NCBI GenBank assembly: GCA_019636385.1
Contig: JAHBXT010000003.1
Span: 1 to 64,000, forward strand
Source of the DNA: Pirellulaceae bacterium
Lineage (GTDB): Bacteria; Planctomycetota; Planctomycetia; Pirellulales; Pirellulaceae
Direction: 5' to 3'
DNA length: 64,000 nt
Within the stretch, counting starts at the first letter, position 1, and each line of letters begins with the position of its first letter. The notes below the pieces were generated by a model. The model was not told where the DNA came from. It saw nothing but the letters and a program-made list of their open reading frames with translations, and did no database searches. This document shows, piece by piece, positions 34,828 to 45,700 of the stretch. Position numbers and translations under genes: made by a program.

Positions 34828-36423
34828 ATGCAAACCATCAAGTCGTTTATTGTAGTCGCCCTGTTGATCGCAGTCTGTTACGGCGCATTTGTTGCCTTAC
34901 ACGCACCAGAAGTCAGCATCCCAGAGGAATTGCAACAGTGGGCCAATGCAACCGGTCCAGACACAATCGAAGACTTTCAGATTCCAACGATCGAATTGCC
35001 AGACAGTTTCGCGCAACAAAGTGCCCTTGCTTTATCGCATTCACCAACTAACCATGGCTTTGCCGCTGCCGAAAGCAGCGGTCTGTCATCCTCAGGCGAA
35101 GCAATTACCAACGATACTGCATTGCCTCGATTTCCTGAAGTAAACCTCCCCAAGCTTACGGCGACACCGACAGACAGTCAGCCAAAGTTCCCGGACGATT
35201 CACAGTGGGGATTGGTGGCTGATACGCCCCTGGCCGAATATACCCCGGAGAACGCTTCGGTAGGTCCAGCGTCAAACGATGCGCTTTCGGGACAGGACAC
35301 GACTGCCACCAGCGGAGCGAAGTTGGCTAGTACGACTCCAGGAGTGAGTATCGGATTCGATTCCTTCCCTGCCGGTCCTAGTATCGAATTCAATGCTGAT
35401 TCTACCGCTGGCCGAACCGCTGCCAGTAACTTGAGCGCTACAGGACTCGCTGTCGACGACTTAATTTCTGCGCTGGACGACTTGCCAGCGCTTGACGGAT
35501 CCAATCCGTCCAATGAACTGGCTGCTTCGGCGGGCACCAGTGACCTCGCCGAATCTGAACAGCCAGGTCTGTTAGAGGCGTCTGTAGCGCGGACTGCATC
35601 CGCCACATCTATTCCAGTACAAATGGCCAGCGCAAGTCCATCTGGTTCTACCCCGATCAGCACACCTGTGGTCGACCAGTCAGCGTCTCTGGGCAGTGCT
35701 GCATCTTCTGCCAATGCCGCGACATTGACTTTTACCCAAGCCCGCAGTCAGGCTCTCGCTTTGGCGCAGCAAGGCAAGCTCAGCGACGCGTTGGAGATGA
35801 TGAGCCAGTATTACGAGAGCCCTGAATTGGGTTACACAGAACACACGGATTTGGTCGATTTGTTGGATGCATTATCGCGGGAAGTCATCTACTCAGAACG
35901 CCTGCTGTTGGAACCAGCCTACACCGTGGCAGCCCGTGATACTTTGCAGAGCATTGCTGACAAACATCGAGTGTCAACCGAATTACTGGCCGCGATCAAC
36001 CGACTGGGAGATTCTGCAAGCCTCGTACCGAATTCGCAAATTAAAGTGTTGGAAGGGCCATTTCGCGCTCAAGTCAGTTTGTCGCGGGGCGAACTGACGC
36101 TGTTCTTGAGAAAAATGTATGCCGGCCGTTTCCCCGTTTCGATTTCCAAGAAGAACCGACCACCGCAAGGCAATTTTGAAATTGTTGATCGGCGTCGCGA
36201 CCGGACGTATTACGGTACCAGCGTCGTGATTCCGGCAACCGCTCCCACCAATCCCTATGGCGGATACTGGTTGAGCCTGGGCAATAATTTAGCCATTCAC
36301 GGGTCGGCAGAACAGGTCACCAGCGATTTGGAAGACGCAGGCTGCATTAGCCTGGCTCCACTGGATGCCGCTGACGTCTATCGCATACTAGCCAAGGGCG
36401 CGACAGTCGAAATTCGCCAGTAG
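34828..36423 (+). CDS. LysM and L,D-transpeptidase (YkuD) protein
   Basis: Start ATG 34828, with AAGGA upstream and a membrane anchor directly after it (IKSFIVVALLIAVCYGAFVA). The 531-residue protein has a long low-complexity S/A/P/T-rich region (about 40-310). A LysM-like repeat follows at about 370-412 (YTVAARDTLQSIADKHRVST), then a YkuD domain with RGELTLFLRKMYAGRFPVSI and the active site IHGSAEQVTSDLEDAGCISL. The cysteine is followed by Ile-Ser, not the common Ile-Arg. L,D-transpeptidases make 3-3 peptidoglycan links or attach proteins, so this supports a cell wall in this planctomycete. Confidence 0.83.
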   Translation: MQTIKSFIVVALLIAVCYGAFVALHAPEVSIPEELQQWANATGPDTIEDFQIPTIELPDSFAQQSALALSHSPTNHGFAAAESSGLSSSGEAITNDTALPRFPEVNLPKLTATPTDSQPKFPDDSQWGLVADTPLAEYTPENASVGPASNDALSGQDTTATSGAKLASTTPGVSIGFDSFPAGPSIEFNADSTAGRTAASNLSATGLAVDDLISALDDLPALDGSNPSNELAASAGTSDLAESEQPGLLEASVARTASATSIPVQMASASPSGSTPISTPVVDQSASLGSAASSANAATLTFTQARSQALALAQQGKLSDALEMMSQYYESPELGYTEHTDLVDLLDALSREVIYSERLLLEPAYTVAARDTLQSIADKHRVSTELLAAINRLGDSASLVPNSQIKVLEGPFRAQVSLSRGELTLFLRKMYAGRFPVSISKKNRPPQGNFEIVDRRRDRTYYGTSVVIPATAPTNPYGGYWLSLGNNLAIHGSAEQVTSDLEDAGCISLAPLDAADVYRILAKGATVEIRQ

Positions 36424-36898
36424 GCGGCCAATTCTCTCACTCTGGCAGTGATGTGAGTTATGGCTGACGTTGACCGAGAACGTTTGTTCTACACCTGTAC
36501 GAGAGCGTGCAGATTTGCCTACTCTGTAAACTAAATTGCAAACAAATCAGCGTCTCGCATGACGCAACGCAGCCGAACCGTTTAACCGCTCAATTCTTGC
36601 AATGAGACTTGACCTTCCCAAACAACTGTTCGCTCGATCAGCCCGCAATCGACAAACAGTTCGCGCTGCGATCCAATCTCTCGCGAAGGTTGCGCCTACA
36701 CCGTAACCGTAGTGAGCGGATTTGCGATGAACAGGATCGCAAGTCAGCGAAGGCGCCTGAGCATCGCGGAACACTTTTCGGTTTACAACAGGACCGACAC
36801 TGATTTCCACGCTCCAGACGTCCACGCGGTATAATCATCTGTGCGAGCAACACTGACACTATCGATGTCTATGGGCTTCCGATTTTTCGGCAACTCGA
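36424..36898. other. Intergenic region, nothing recognised
   Basis: 475 bases between the convergent L,D-transpeptidase gene and the RND permease gene. Short open frames on both strands have no start context or protein-like sequence. No strong hairpin terminator was seen. Confidence 0.4.
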
Positions 36899-39800
36899 TC
36901 AGATGCTTGCAGCGGGGTGAGCTGCCACGCTGTCGGCGGGTGACTCGCCGGGTTCGTCGTGTTCGAACGTTTCGGACGGGTCAATACCGCATGTGGACAA
37001 GAACATTAAATATAGCTTCAGGAACACCGGAACTTGAAATAACACCAGAGCCGTTGAGAGCATCAAACCGAAGGCGATGCTGGTGGCCATGGGCTTGAGA
37101 AATTGCGCTTGGAACGAACCTTCCATGAGCAACGGAACCAGACCGGCAATGGTGGTCATGCTGGTTAGGAACACAGGTCGCATTCGCCTGCGGCCAGCCT
37201 CCGCTAACGCCTGATCATAAGGCATGCCTGAGCGCACGCGGGAGTTAATGAAATCCACCAACACGATCGAGTCGTTGACCACTACTCCGGTCAGCGCGAC
37301 CAGCCCAAAGAAGCTGAACAACGTGACCTCAATGCCCATGATCGCATGGCCCCACACAGCACCTATGACGCCAAACGGAACGATCATCAGAATCAGCAGC
37401 GGCTGGATATAACTGCGAAATTCAACTACCAGTAACAAGAACATCAGAACCATAGCGGCTGAACATCCAATCATCAAACTACTGAGCGACTCAGTAGTAT
37501 TTTTCTGCTGACCTTCCCAACTCACATAGACATCTGGAAACTTTGCCTTCATCTGATTGGGAAAAAAATCACTGCGCAATTTGGCGATAATGTCTTGAGC
37601 GTTACCCTCGCCGGTGTTCAAGTCTGCTGACACTGTGATTGAACGCAGTTGATCCAGTCGATTGATTTCTGAATAGCCGCGAGTCACCGTGATATCGGCC
37701 AGTTCAGTAATGGGAATCTCCGCTCCATCGGGCCGGCGGATAAAGATTTCATTGAATCGGGTTAAGGCGGTACGTTCATTTTCCGGATAGCGAACCATCA
37801 ACTTGACCTCTTGTCGGCCGCGCTGCATGCGCATGGCTTCGGCACCATAATAGGAATTACGAATGGTTTCGGCCAAATCCATGGTGGTGATCCCCATCGC
37901 CTGTGCGCGTTGTTTAACTTTGATCTGGTATTCGATCTTGCCATCGGCAGCATCGTCGCGAATATCGTAGACTCCTTTATAGGTCGCCAGATGCTGTTTG
38001 GCCTCTTCGATGGCGGCGAATAACTGCTCACTCTTTTCCGACACTGCTAACAAGCGAAATTCAATTGGATTGCCGCCTGGACCGACTCCTTCGGCTTGGA
38101 AACTGACGCGCTCCGCTCCCTGCACCTCCCCTGCAGCCTGACGCCAAAGATTAATCAATTCGCTACTTTGAATCGATCGCAGAGTCGGATCGATCAATTC
38201 AGCGATGATCTGGCCGGCATTGCTGCCCGCATCTTGTCCATTGCCAAACGGACCTTGCTCACGTACGGTACCCACCTGACGAAAGGTGAGCTTAACCGGT
38301 CCATTGGGGCCTGAACCAGTAGACTTTTGGCCACTGACAGCGTCGTCACCATACTCAGCTCGCTCCTGTTCGTATAGTTCTTCGCTGACTCGCCAGAGTG
38401 CGTCCTCCAGTTGCTTGGTGGCCCGATCGGTAATAGCTGCAGGCGTACCGTCGCTGAAAAGAACTTGCGCGAAAATCTGCTTTGAATCGCTGCTGGGAAA
38501 TGGCACAAAGGGGACAAACCCTATTTTGACCATGCCGGCTGTGCCCAAAATCAAAAACAAAGAAATGCCCAAACCCAGCAACGGATATCGCAGCAAGAAT
38601 CGGAGCGTCGGCAAGTACACTCGGTCACCTACCCATTCCATCATGCCGCCGCAGACACGGCTGGCCGCGTTGGCCACGACCATCAACGGCGTCATGGCAA
38701 CTCCCAGGTAATGAGCCATTAGCTGTATAGGATTCTTGGATTTGTGCGGAGCTTGGTGTGCCAAGTGGCAGGGCAGGGCAATCGATGCTTCGACCAGGGA
38801 AATTGCCAGCATGGCCAGAATCGCAACCGGCATGACAGCGATGAACTTGCCCATCACTCCAGAGACAAAGAAGAATGGCAAAAACGCGATCATCGTCGTG
38901 CTGACAGCGGCAAAGACCGACGGGATCACTTCGATGGCACCGTCAATTGACGCACGCAGAAAATCTTTACCCATCATGCGGTGCGAATGAATGTTCTCGC
39001 CCACTACGATGGCATCATCAACCACAATCCCCAGGGCCATGAGGAACGAAAACATACTCAGCATGTTCAGCGTCTGATCGGTCAAGTACAAGATGATTGA
39101 CGCGCCCAGAACGCTAATTGGAATCCCCATGGCGACCCAGAAGGCCAGGCGAAACTCGAGGAACAAGGCCAGAATAATAAAGACCAGGATCAGGCCCTGC
39201 ACTCCATTTTGGCGAAGCATTTTCAGTCGATCGGCTACGTCGATACTGGTGTCGCCCCAGACCACCAGGCTGTAGCCTTCCGGCAATCTTACTTGGTTGT
39301 TAACGTAGTCGTGCACCTCCTGGCAAATGCTGATTAAATCTTCCTCGGTCGTGCGCTGAACATTGATCATCAACGACGGCTTGCCATTAATTTCGTTGAT
39401 TTTTGGTGAATCTTCGAATTCATCGACCACGCGGCCTAAATCGCCGACGGTCAATACTGCACCACCGGACTGGGCGATGATCGGCAAACTTTTAAGCTCT
39501 TCGCCCACCTCGCGACGATTCTTACTGCGCAGCAAAATCTCTTGACTGTCCGAGCGCAATTGTCCTGCCGGCATCTCGGCATTCTCGCGACGTAAGATTT
39601 GAGCGACTTGCCCCAGAGTTAACCCGTGTTTGCGCAGTGTGGCTTCGGATATCTCCACGTCGATCTGATAATTCTTGCCTCCGCGCAAGTCAGCTTGACT
39701 GATTGAGGGCAGGCGAAGTAAGTCTTCGCGGACCTGTTCGGCTACCTCGCGCAGCCGCAACTCGGCGTCCAGCGTATTAGTTTCCGGCCCAAGCAGGGCC

Positions 39801-40222
39801 ACGCGAATCGCCGTATCGCGGAAGGTCATTTGCTGAACTGTGGGATCTTCGGCGAGTTCGGGAAAATTGCGAATCCGATCCACCGCCGAACGTATATCGG
39901 CCACCACCTTCTGCACGTCGCGCACGCTAGTGTACAGTTCCAGCAGTACAAAACCCGAACTTTCCTTGGCGACGCTGATGACCTGCTTCACGCCGTCCAA
40001 TGACCGCACGGCTTCTTCCAAAGGCTGACAAATGCCCTTTTCCACGTCAGCCGGCGAGGCACCCGGATACGGCACCGTCACCAAAACAATCTCTAACTCG
40101 AACTCTGGAAACATCTCCCTGCGCAACCAACTAAAGCAGATCAATCCGCCTGCTAGCGTCGCGAACACGATCATGTTCACTGCGGGCGAATTCCTGACCG
40201 CCCACTGAATAATGGACCTCAT
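36899..40222 (-). CDS. RND-family efflux permease (AcrB/CzcA superfamily)
   Basis: The 1107-residue protein has the RND plan: an N-terminal membrane segment, a first periplasmic loop with VTVPYPGASPADVEKGICQP, and a block of membrane segments with FSFLMALGIVVDDAIVVGEN (TM4 aspartates). ASIDGAIEVIPSVFAAVSTT follows, then a second periplasmic loop and a second six-segment block with GLVALTGVVVNDSIVLVDFI and RMRPVFLTSMTTIAGLVPLL. It uses proton flow to export compounds through a tripartite pump. No membrane-fusion protein or outer-membrane channel gene lies next to it. A C-terminal tail is slightly acidic. Confidence 0.93.
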   Translation of the reverse strand: MRSIIQWAVRNSPAVNMIVFATLAGGLICFSWLRREMFPEFELEIVLVTVPYPGASPADVEKGICQPLEEAVRSLDGVKQVISVAKESSGFVLLELYTSVRDVQKVVADIRSAVDRIRNFPELAEDPTVQQMTFRDTAIRVALLGPETNTLDAELRLREVAEQVREDLLRLPSISQADLRGGKNYQIDVEISEATLRKHGLTLGQVAQILRRENAEMPAGQLRSDSQEILLRSKNRREVGEELKSLPIIAQSGGAVLTVGDLGRVVDEFEDSPKINEINGKPSLMINVQRTTEEDLISICQEVHDYVNNQVRLPEGYSLVVWGDTSIDVADRLKMLRQNGVQGLILVFIILALFLEFRLAFWVAMGIPISVLGASIILYLTDQTLNMLSMFSFLMALGIVVDDAIVVGENIHSHRMMGKDFLRASIDGAIEVIPSVFAAVSTTMIAFLPFFFVSGVMGKFIAVMPVAILAMLAISLVEASIALPCHLAHQAPHKSKNPIQLMAHYLGVAMTPLMVVANAASRVCGGMMEWVGDRVYLPTLRFLLRYPLLGLGISLFLILGTAGMVKIGFVPFVPFPSSDSKQIFAQVLFSDGTPAAITDRATKQLEDALWRVSEELYEQERAEYGDDAVSGQKSTGSGPNGPVKLTFRQVGTVREQGPFGNGQDAGSNAGQIIAELIDPTLRSIQSSELINLWRQAAGEVQGAERVSFQAEGVGPGGNPIEFRLLAVSEKSEQLFAAIEEAKQHLATYKGVYDIRDDAADGKIEYQIKVKQRAQAMGITTMDLAETIRNSYYGAEAMRMQRGRQEVKLMVRYPENERTALTRFNEIFIRRPDGAEIPITELADITVTRGYSEINRLDQLRSITVSADLNTGEGNAQDIIAKLRSDFFPNQMKAKFPDVYVSWEGQQKNTTESLSSLMIGCSAAMVLMFLLLVVEFRSYIQPLLILMIVPFGVIGAVWGHAIMGIEVTLFSFFGLVALTGVVVNDSIVLVDFINSRVRSGMPYDQALAEAGRRRMRPVFLTSMTTIAGLVPLLMEGSFQAQFLKPMATSIAFGLMLSTALVLFQVPVFLKLYLMFLSTCGIDPSETFEHDEPGESPADSVAAHPAASI

Positions 40223-40267
40223 GCCTGTTTGCTTTCCTGTACCTTATTGGGTTGTCGCGATCAAATC

Positions 40268-40324
40268 GTAGCTACGCTCGCCAGAGCGTGGAGGCTTTGT
40301 AGCTACGCTCGCCAGAGCGTGGAC
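40268..40324 (+). repeat. Two tandem copies of a short palindromic repeat
   Basis: GTAGCTACGCTCGCCAGAGC followed by GTGGA occurs twice with a 31-base period. Each copy contains the palindrome CGCT-N6-AGCG. Related sequences lie at 56321-56348 and, degraded, near 24655-24685, all between genes, so this looks like a dispersed REP-like family. Confidence 0.75.
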
Positions 40325-40349
40325 GGCGGTCTCCCAGCAGACCGCCGTC
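40322..40349 (-). terminator. Strong hairpin upstream of the RND gene
   Basis: GACGGCGGTCT (40322-40332) and AGACCGCCGTC (40339-40349) form a perfect 11-base stem with loop CCCAGC. No T-run follows on either strand. It lies 180 bases past the stop of the D-threonine aldolase-like gene and 100 bases before the RND start, so termination between the two is plausible; it may equally belong to the repeat element. Confidence 0.45.
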
Positions 40350-40528
40350 TTGGCGACGGCAGCTACTTTTGAGGTCAACGCAATCTGGGGACCGCCATAA
40401 TTCCACGATCAATCGACAAAGTCCGGTGGTTGTGATCCGATTATTGTAGTTGCCGGACCCATCCTGCAATATGGTCTGAGGCTAATCGACATGTCGTAAT
40501 CAGCCGCGTAAGCCAACAATTCAGCGGT

Positions 40529-41665
40529 CTATTGATAGATTCTATGCCTGACAATCGGCCATTTCCCGGTTATATCCCCTTGCTGGCATACGAACATCCA
40601 GTCATGCAAGGCGACGGTGGGGCAAATATGGGCCGGAATGACTCGCAGCACCTGCCCGACTTGCAAGGCATCGGCTTGCGTGGTGCGGATCACCAAGTGC
40701 TCTTCGCTGTGCCGCACTTCTTGTGCATCCGGCAAGTCTGCGAAATAGCAGCGGCGACCTGCCGGCGGGTCGGCTGAAATGGATTTGTACCCCAAATCTA
40801 CGGTGACCAGGTCGGAATCCGGTTTGGAGATCACCCGTGTCAACAGTATGGCCGCCGGTGATACTCCGCGAACATCGGGATAGTCGCGATCATAGTTGTA
40901 ATCCGACAAGACACTCGTGCCTGGTGACAATTCGATCGCGCAGGATGCTTGGCTAGCTAGTGGCGACTGTGCCCATTGCGCCAAGATGGGAAATGTCGGC
41001 GTACCACCGCACACTAATCTGTCGATCGGTAATTGTCGCCCACGAGCCTCAGCCACCAACTGCAAAACGCTGCGCATCATCTCTTCAACCGCTACGCTCC
41101 GCTGTTCTAAATCGACCTGATGGTGGTGTCCGTCGTAGATATGTAGTCCACTCAGGCGTAGTCCAGGCAACTTCTGAACCTCTGCGGCCAAGTCCAACAC
41201 TGCGGGCCCCAGACCAACACCTGTGCGATGCATGCCCGGATCGACTTCAATCAATACGTCGATGTTCAGGCGACGTTTCGTCAATGCGTCGCTCAACTGA
41301 CTCGCCGGCTCGATCGCATCCAGCACCGTCGAGAATCTTCGCTGGGGAAAATGGTGTACTAACTCAACGAACTTGCCCACAACCGGACCGACGGGCTGAT
41401 AAGCCAATAAGATATCGTCGGCCAACTGAGCCAACATTTCCGCCTCGGCCAGCGTCGCGCACTTGTGGCGTGTTATACCCATGGCCACCGCTGTCTTGAC
41501 GATCTCCGGACACTTGTGTGTTTTGACATGGGGTCGCAGTCGCTGCACATCGTCGGCGATGTGGATCATAGCCCGTAAGTTTTGCTGGATGATCTGTGGT
41601 GAGACGACTAAACACGGTGTTAACAACTGATCGACTTTTAAGTTATCGAAGTGTGCCAGTTGCAT
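40529..41665 (-). CDS. PLP-dependent D-threonine aldolase-like enzyme
   Basis: The 378-residue product matches the metal-activated D-threonine aldolase/D-serine dehydratase fold. It starts LLTPCLVVSPQIIQQNLRAM and has RPHVKTHKCPEI with the PLP lysine. VLIEVDPGMHRTGVG and GLHIYDGHHH lie in the alanine-racemase-like barrel, VCGGTPTFP binds phosphate, and the C-terminal VIPAHICPTVALHDWMFV holds the metal ligands His and Cys/Asp. The likely reaction is cleavage of D-threonine or a related beta-hydroxy D-amino acid to glycine and an aldehyde. Single gene; regulation not visible. Confidence 0.82.
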   Translation of the reverse strand: MQLAHFDNLKVDQLLTPCLVVSPQIIQQNLRAMIHIADDVQRLRPHVKTHKCPEIVKTAVAMGITRHKCATLAEAEMLAQLADDILLAYQPVGPVVGKFVELVHHFPQRRFSTVLDAIEPASQLSDALTKRRLNIDVLIEVDPGMHRTGVGLGPAVLDLAAEVQKLPGLRLSGLHIYDGHHHQVDLEQRSVAVEEMMRSVLQLVAEARGRQLPIDRLVCGGTPTFPILAQWAQSPLASQASCAIELSPGTSVLSDYNYDRDYPDVRGVSPAAILLTRVISKPDSDLVTVDLGYKSISADPPAGRRCYFADLPDAQEVRHSEEHLVIRTTQADALQVGQVLRVIPAHICPTVALHDWMFVCQQGDITGKWPIVRHRIYQ

Positions 41666-42102
41666 GAGAGCCTCGCCTTGCGCCTAAGTCCTGTAATTTA
41701 CCAGCAGCCTGATGCGAAAGTGTAGATTGCCCCCTCAGTCATCACAACCCGCAGTGTGAGTGATTTGTAGGGTGGGGCCAGTGGTGGTGCGCTGCTTCAA
41801 AACTTTCTTTATCGTCGGTCGCTTACAACACGCTGGACCTCAAGTCCATTCTGCTCGCGCCCCGCACCGGCCCACCAACCAACGTGAGCAACCATGCGCA
41901 TCCAACCATCAAAACCCACGCGGCGTGACTAATCATGCTCTGGCCAACGATAACCGACACTGCTTGCCGGGCTGAATGGTAGGCCAGCGGTCGTGGGACA
42001 GTCGTGGTGCAACGTTTGTGGATTTGAGCACAATGATGTCGTAGTGCCACGGCGACCTTGTCCCACCTTACGAGACTCTCGGCCACCATGGAGCGCCTCG
42101 AT
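41666..42102. other. Intergenic region, at most a tiny membrane peptide
   Basis: 437 bases without a supported gene. On the minus strand an ATG at 41936 opens a 37-residue hydrophobic peptide (MISHAAWVLMVGCAWLLTLV), but codon context and conservation cannot be judged. Confidence 0.3.
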
Positions 42103-42714
42103 TCAAGCGACTCTGGCCAATACGACCTCTCCGATGCCCGACAGCGGCACGATCATACGTCGTTTCTGTCCCTGATCGTCCAGCTCAATGAAAAAACAGT
42201 CGCGGCTGTCGGAGGCCGGTGGCAATTGTTGGAGTTTAAGACTGTCGATGTCGGAGACGCACAAGGTTGGAGCTTGCCCGGAAGCATGCCGTAACTGATT
42301 CCAAATTTCGGCAGACCGGTCCGTGCCTTGTCCTGAGCGCTGATCCCACGCCACGCGGTAGCTACCTTCGGCCACACGCCACACCCAGCCACGATTGCCA
42401 CTGACCGGGCCTTCGTATGCCAGGTAGGCCGGACGATGATTTTCTAGCCGCGTGGCCTTGAGCAATTGCGGGCGAGAGTCCCCAGAAGGCTGTGGAAAAA
42501 GCACCTGAGGGCTCCACATGCGGCTAGTTAGAATTGGCAGCAGACGCCAAGTCAACAGTTGTTGGATGTCAGATTCCAGCAGTAAATCCCAGTGTGATTT
42601 GAACTTGGGCTCGGGTGACAGTGTGGCAAGTTGCCCTACGTCGGTTAGTCGAGCAGGCGGGCGATGGCGCAAAAGTGCAAAACGACCCTGGTAAATCTTT
42701 AAGGGCAGGTCCAC
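42103..42714 (-). CDS. LigD_N (3'-phosphoesterase)-like protein
   Basis: The 203-residue product starts with GTG. It resembles stand-alone proteins with the N-terminal domain of DNA ligase [10 protein letters not shown] at the start, [20 protein letters not shown] (family pattern HWDLxLE...TWRL), [20 protein letters not shown] and [19 protein letters not shown] near the end. LigD_N trims 3' ends in repair, using His and Asp residues; the first family histidine is replaced by a shifted context here, so activity is uncertain. Divergent from uvrA, with 84 bases between them, which would fit a shared repair promoter. Confidence 0.5.
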   Translation of the reverse strand: MDLPLKIYQGRFALLRHRPPARLTDVGQLATLSPEPKFKSHWDLLLESDIQQLLTWRLLPILTSRMWSPQVLFPQPSGDSRPQLLKATRLENHRPAYLAYEGPVSGNRGWVWRVAEGSYRVAWDQRSGQGTDRSAEIWNQLRHASGQAPTLCVSDIDSLKLQQLPPASDSRDCFFIELDDQGQKRRMIVPLSGIGEVVLARVA

Positions 42715-42798
42715 TGTCGGCGATTTCCTCTACAATACTGGGTTTTCCCAGTGTACCAGCGATGGTGCAGGACAATATTGTAGGCAACAACTCGGATA

Positions 42799-45700
42799 AT
42801 GGCGACGCGCGGGGCTGAGCCCAGCGCTGGTGAGGATAAAACTGTAGCAGTTATGGACAATGCAACGATCGAGGTGCGCGGCGCCCGCGAACACAATTTG
42901 TGCGGCGTCAACGTCGTGCTACCTCGCAATCAGCTCATCGTGTTTACCGGGGTCAGCGGCAGCGGCAAGAGTTCGCTGGCTTTCGACACATTGTACGCCG
43001 AAGGCCAACGCAGGTATCTGGAGAGCCTGTCCAGTTACGCGCGACAATTCATCGGACAGCTCCCCAAACCCAACGTAGATTACATAGGCGGACTGAGCCC
43101 CGCCATCTCCATCAGCCAAAAGTCAACCAGCGGCAATCCGCGCAGCACTGTTGGCACCATCACCGAGATTTACGATTTCCTGCGAGTGCTCTACGCGCGC
43201 GTGGCCACCGGGTTCTGCCCTGAATGCCAAGTGCCGATTACCTCACAGACGCGTGATCAGATTATCGCGCGGCTGCAAGGGCTTACCGAAGCGCCCGAAT
43301 ACTTGATACTAGCGCCATTGATTCGCGGACAGAAAGGGGAATATCGCGATCTGTTTGAGTCGTTGCAGCGTCAAGGCTTCGCACGAGCGCGCGTCGATGG
43401 TCAAATCTACCGCTTGGCAGAGGTGCCCGCGCTACAGCGGCAACAAAAGCACGATATCGAAGTTGTGGTCACGCGTTATTCGCCCAGCGGTACGCCGCGC
43501 ACCGCTGTTGCCGACGCAGTTCTACAGGCGCTAAAGCTGGGTTCCGGTACGCTGATCGTCACGCCGTGGCACGAGCCAGACAGTCAGGCGGCCAGTCCAC
43601 CGACGGATACCGAGGCACCGAAGCCGACGCGGCGACGAGCTGCAAAGGCCCGCAGCCACGAACTGGTATTCAGCAGCCAATACGCTTGTCCCCAGTGCGG
43701 TTACTCGGCACTACCTCCCACGCCGCAACTGCTGTCATTCAATAGCCCGGCAGGTATGTGTGAAACCTGCGAGGGACTAGGCGAGGAATTCACGTTTGCG
43801 CCTCAGCTGATCATTCCTGACCCTACCCGATCGCTACGTCGAGGTGCCATCGAGTTGCTGGGATCATGGAATGACCTGGGACGTTGGCAGCGGCATTTAT
43901 GGCTGAGCGTCGGTGAGTCGATTGAAAAGCGACATGGCTTGCAGGCCGGTGAAAGTTTGACTGCTGCTTGGCAAGACTTACCAGTTCAAGTTCGCGACGA
44001 ATGGCTGTTCGGAACGGGTAATCGGCACATCACTTTTACCTGGCGCGGTGGCAATCGACCAGTGAAATACGGCGGACAGTTTGCCGGACTGGTCGCGCAG
44101 TTGATGGATCAGTATCGCAATGCCAAGAATCCTTTGACACGCAAGAAGTACGAAAAGTTCATGGATCGCATGAACTGCAACGCCTGTCACGGTTCTAGGC
44201 TGAATCAGGCTGCCAGGCAGCTCAGGCTACAAAGCGACACGCCTCCGCCCGGCTGCCAGCCATGGCTGAATCTGCCAGAATTATGCGAGCTGTCGGTCCA
44301 AGGCTGCTTGCAGTTTCTACAGGGCCTTAAACTGGGAGCGTTGGAGCGACAGATTGCGGGCGAGGCGGTGCGCGAGATCACTACGCGTTTGCAATTCTTG
44401 TTGAACGTCGGTTTAGATTACCTGTGTCTGAGTCGATCGGCTCCCACGCTCAGTGGCGGTGAGTCGCAGCGTATTCGACTGGCCAGCCAGATCGGGGCTG
44501 GGCTGGTGGGCGTGCTGTATGTCTTGGACGAACCCTCGATCGGCCTACATCCTCGCGACAATGATCGACTGATCCAGTCGCTACAGAACTTGCGCGACTT
44601 GGGCAACACGCTGATCGTCGTCGAGCACGACGAAGACACGATGCGCGCAGCGGACTTGATCGTGGATTTCGGGCCAGGTCCCGGCGTGCGCGGCGGTCAA
44701 GTGATGACTTGTGGCAGCCTGCCGGAACTGACAGCCAACCCGCATAGTTGGACCGGAAAATTCTTGTCCGGAAGCGAAACGATTCCCGTGCCAGCCACTC
44801 AGCGGGCAGGCACTGGCCAATCAGTGCGCGTGTTGGGTGCCACGCACAACAACCTCAAAAACATCGACGTCGATATTCCGCTGGGCAAGCTGGTGTGTGT
44901 GACCGGAGTCAGTGGATCGGGGAAAAGCTCTCTGATCAATGAAGTCTTGGCACCGGTGTTACGCCGGCGCTTGCACGCCGCCGAAGACTTGCCAGGCCAG
45001 CACCGGGCTGTCGAAGGTATCGAACATTTGGACAAGGTGATCGTCATCGATCAAAGCCCCATTGGCCGCACGCCGCGCAGCAATCCTGGCACCTACGTCA
45101 AAGCCTTTGACGAAATCCGCAGCCTGTTCGTCGATCTTCCCGATGCACGACGACGAGGCTACCAGCCTGGACGCTTTAGCTTCAACGTGCAAGGCGGTCG
45201 TTGCGAAGCCTGCCAGGGCAACGGATCAAACAAACTGGAGATGGATTTTCTGGCCGATCTGTGGGTTCCGTGCACCGTCTGCAATGGCCAGAGATACAAT
45301 CACGAAACGCTACAGGTGAAATTCAAAGGCCACTCGATCGCCGACGTGCTGGAGATGGATGTCGCCGCAGCCGTCAAGTTGTTCGAGAACCAACCGCGCA
45401 TTCTGGAAAAGCTCCAGGCGCTGCACGACGTAGGCCTGGACTACCTTAAACTTGGTCAACCTTCGCCGACGCTGTCCGGCGGCGAGGCGCAGCGCATCAA
45501 GTTGGCCAAGGAATTGTCGCGGCGGGCTACCGGACGAACGCTGTACCTGCTGGACGAGCCGACCACTGGCTTGCACTTTTACGATATACGCTTGTTGCTG
45601 AAAGTGCTGCAAGACTTGGTGGACCTGGGCAATACCGTCCTGGTCATCGAGCACAACATGGACGTGATTCGGGCCGCTGACTGGATCATCGATATTGGTC

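Larger units (their letters stand above)
40223..40528. other. Intergenic region with tandem repeat and hairpin
   Basis: Spacer between the D-threonine aldolase-like gene and the RND gene, both on the minus strand. It holds two tandem copies of a 25-base repeat (40268-40293, 40299-40324) and a strong hairpin (40322-40349). Confidence 0.6.

Noticed and set aside
36547..36839. Open frames on both strands in the spacer after the L,D-transpeptidase gene
   Set aside because: Arg/Ser-rich, low-complexity translations without start context; treated as non-coding.
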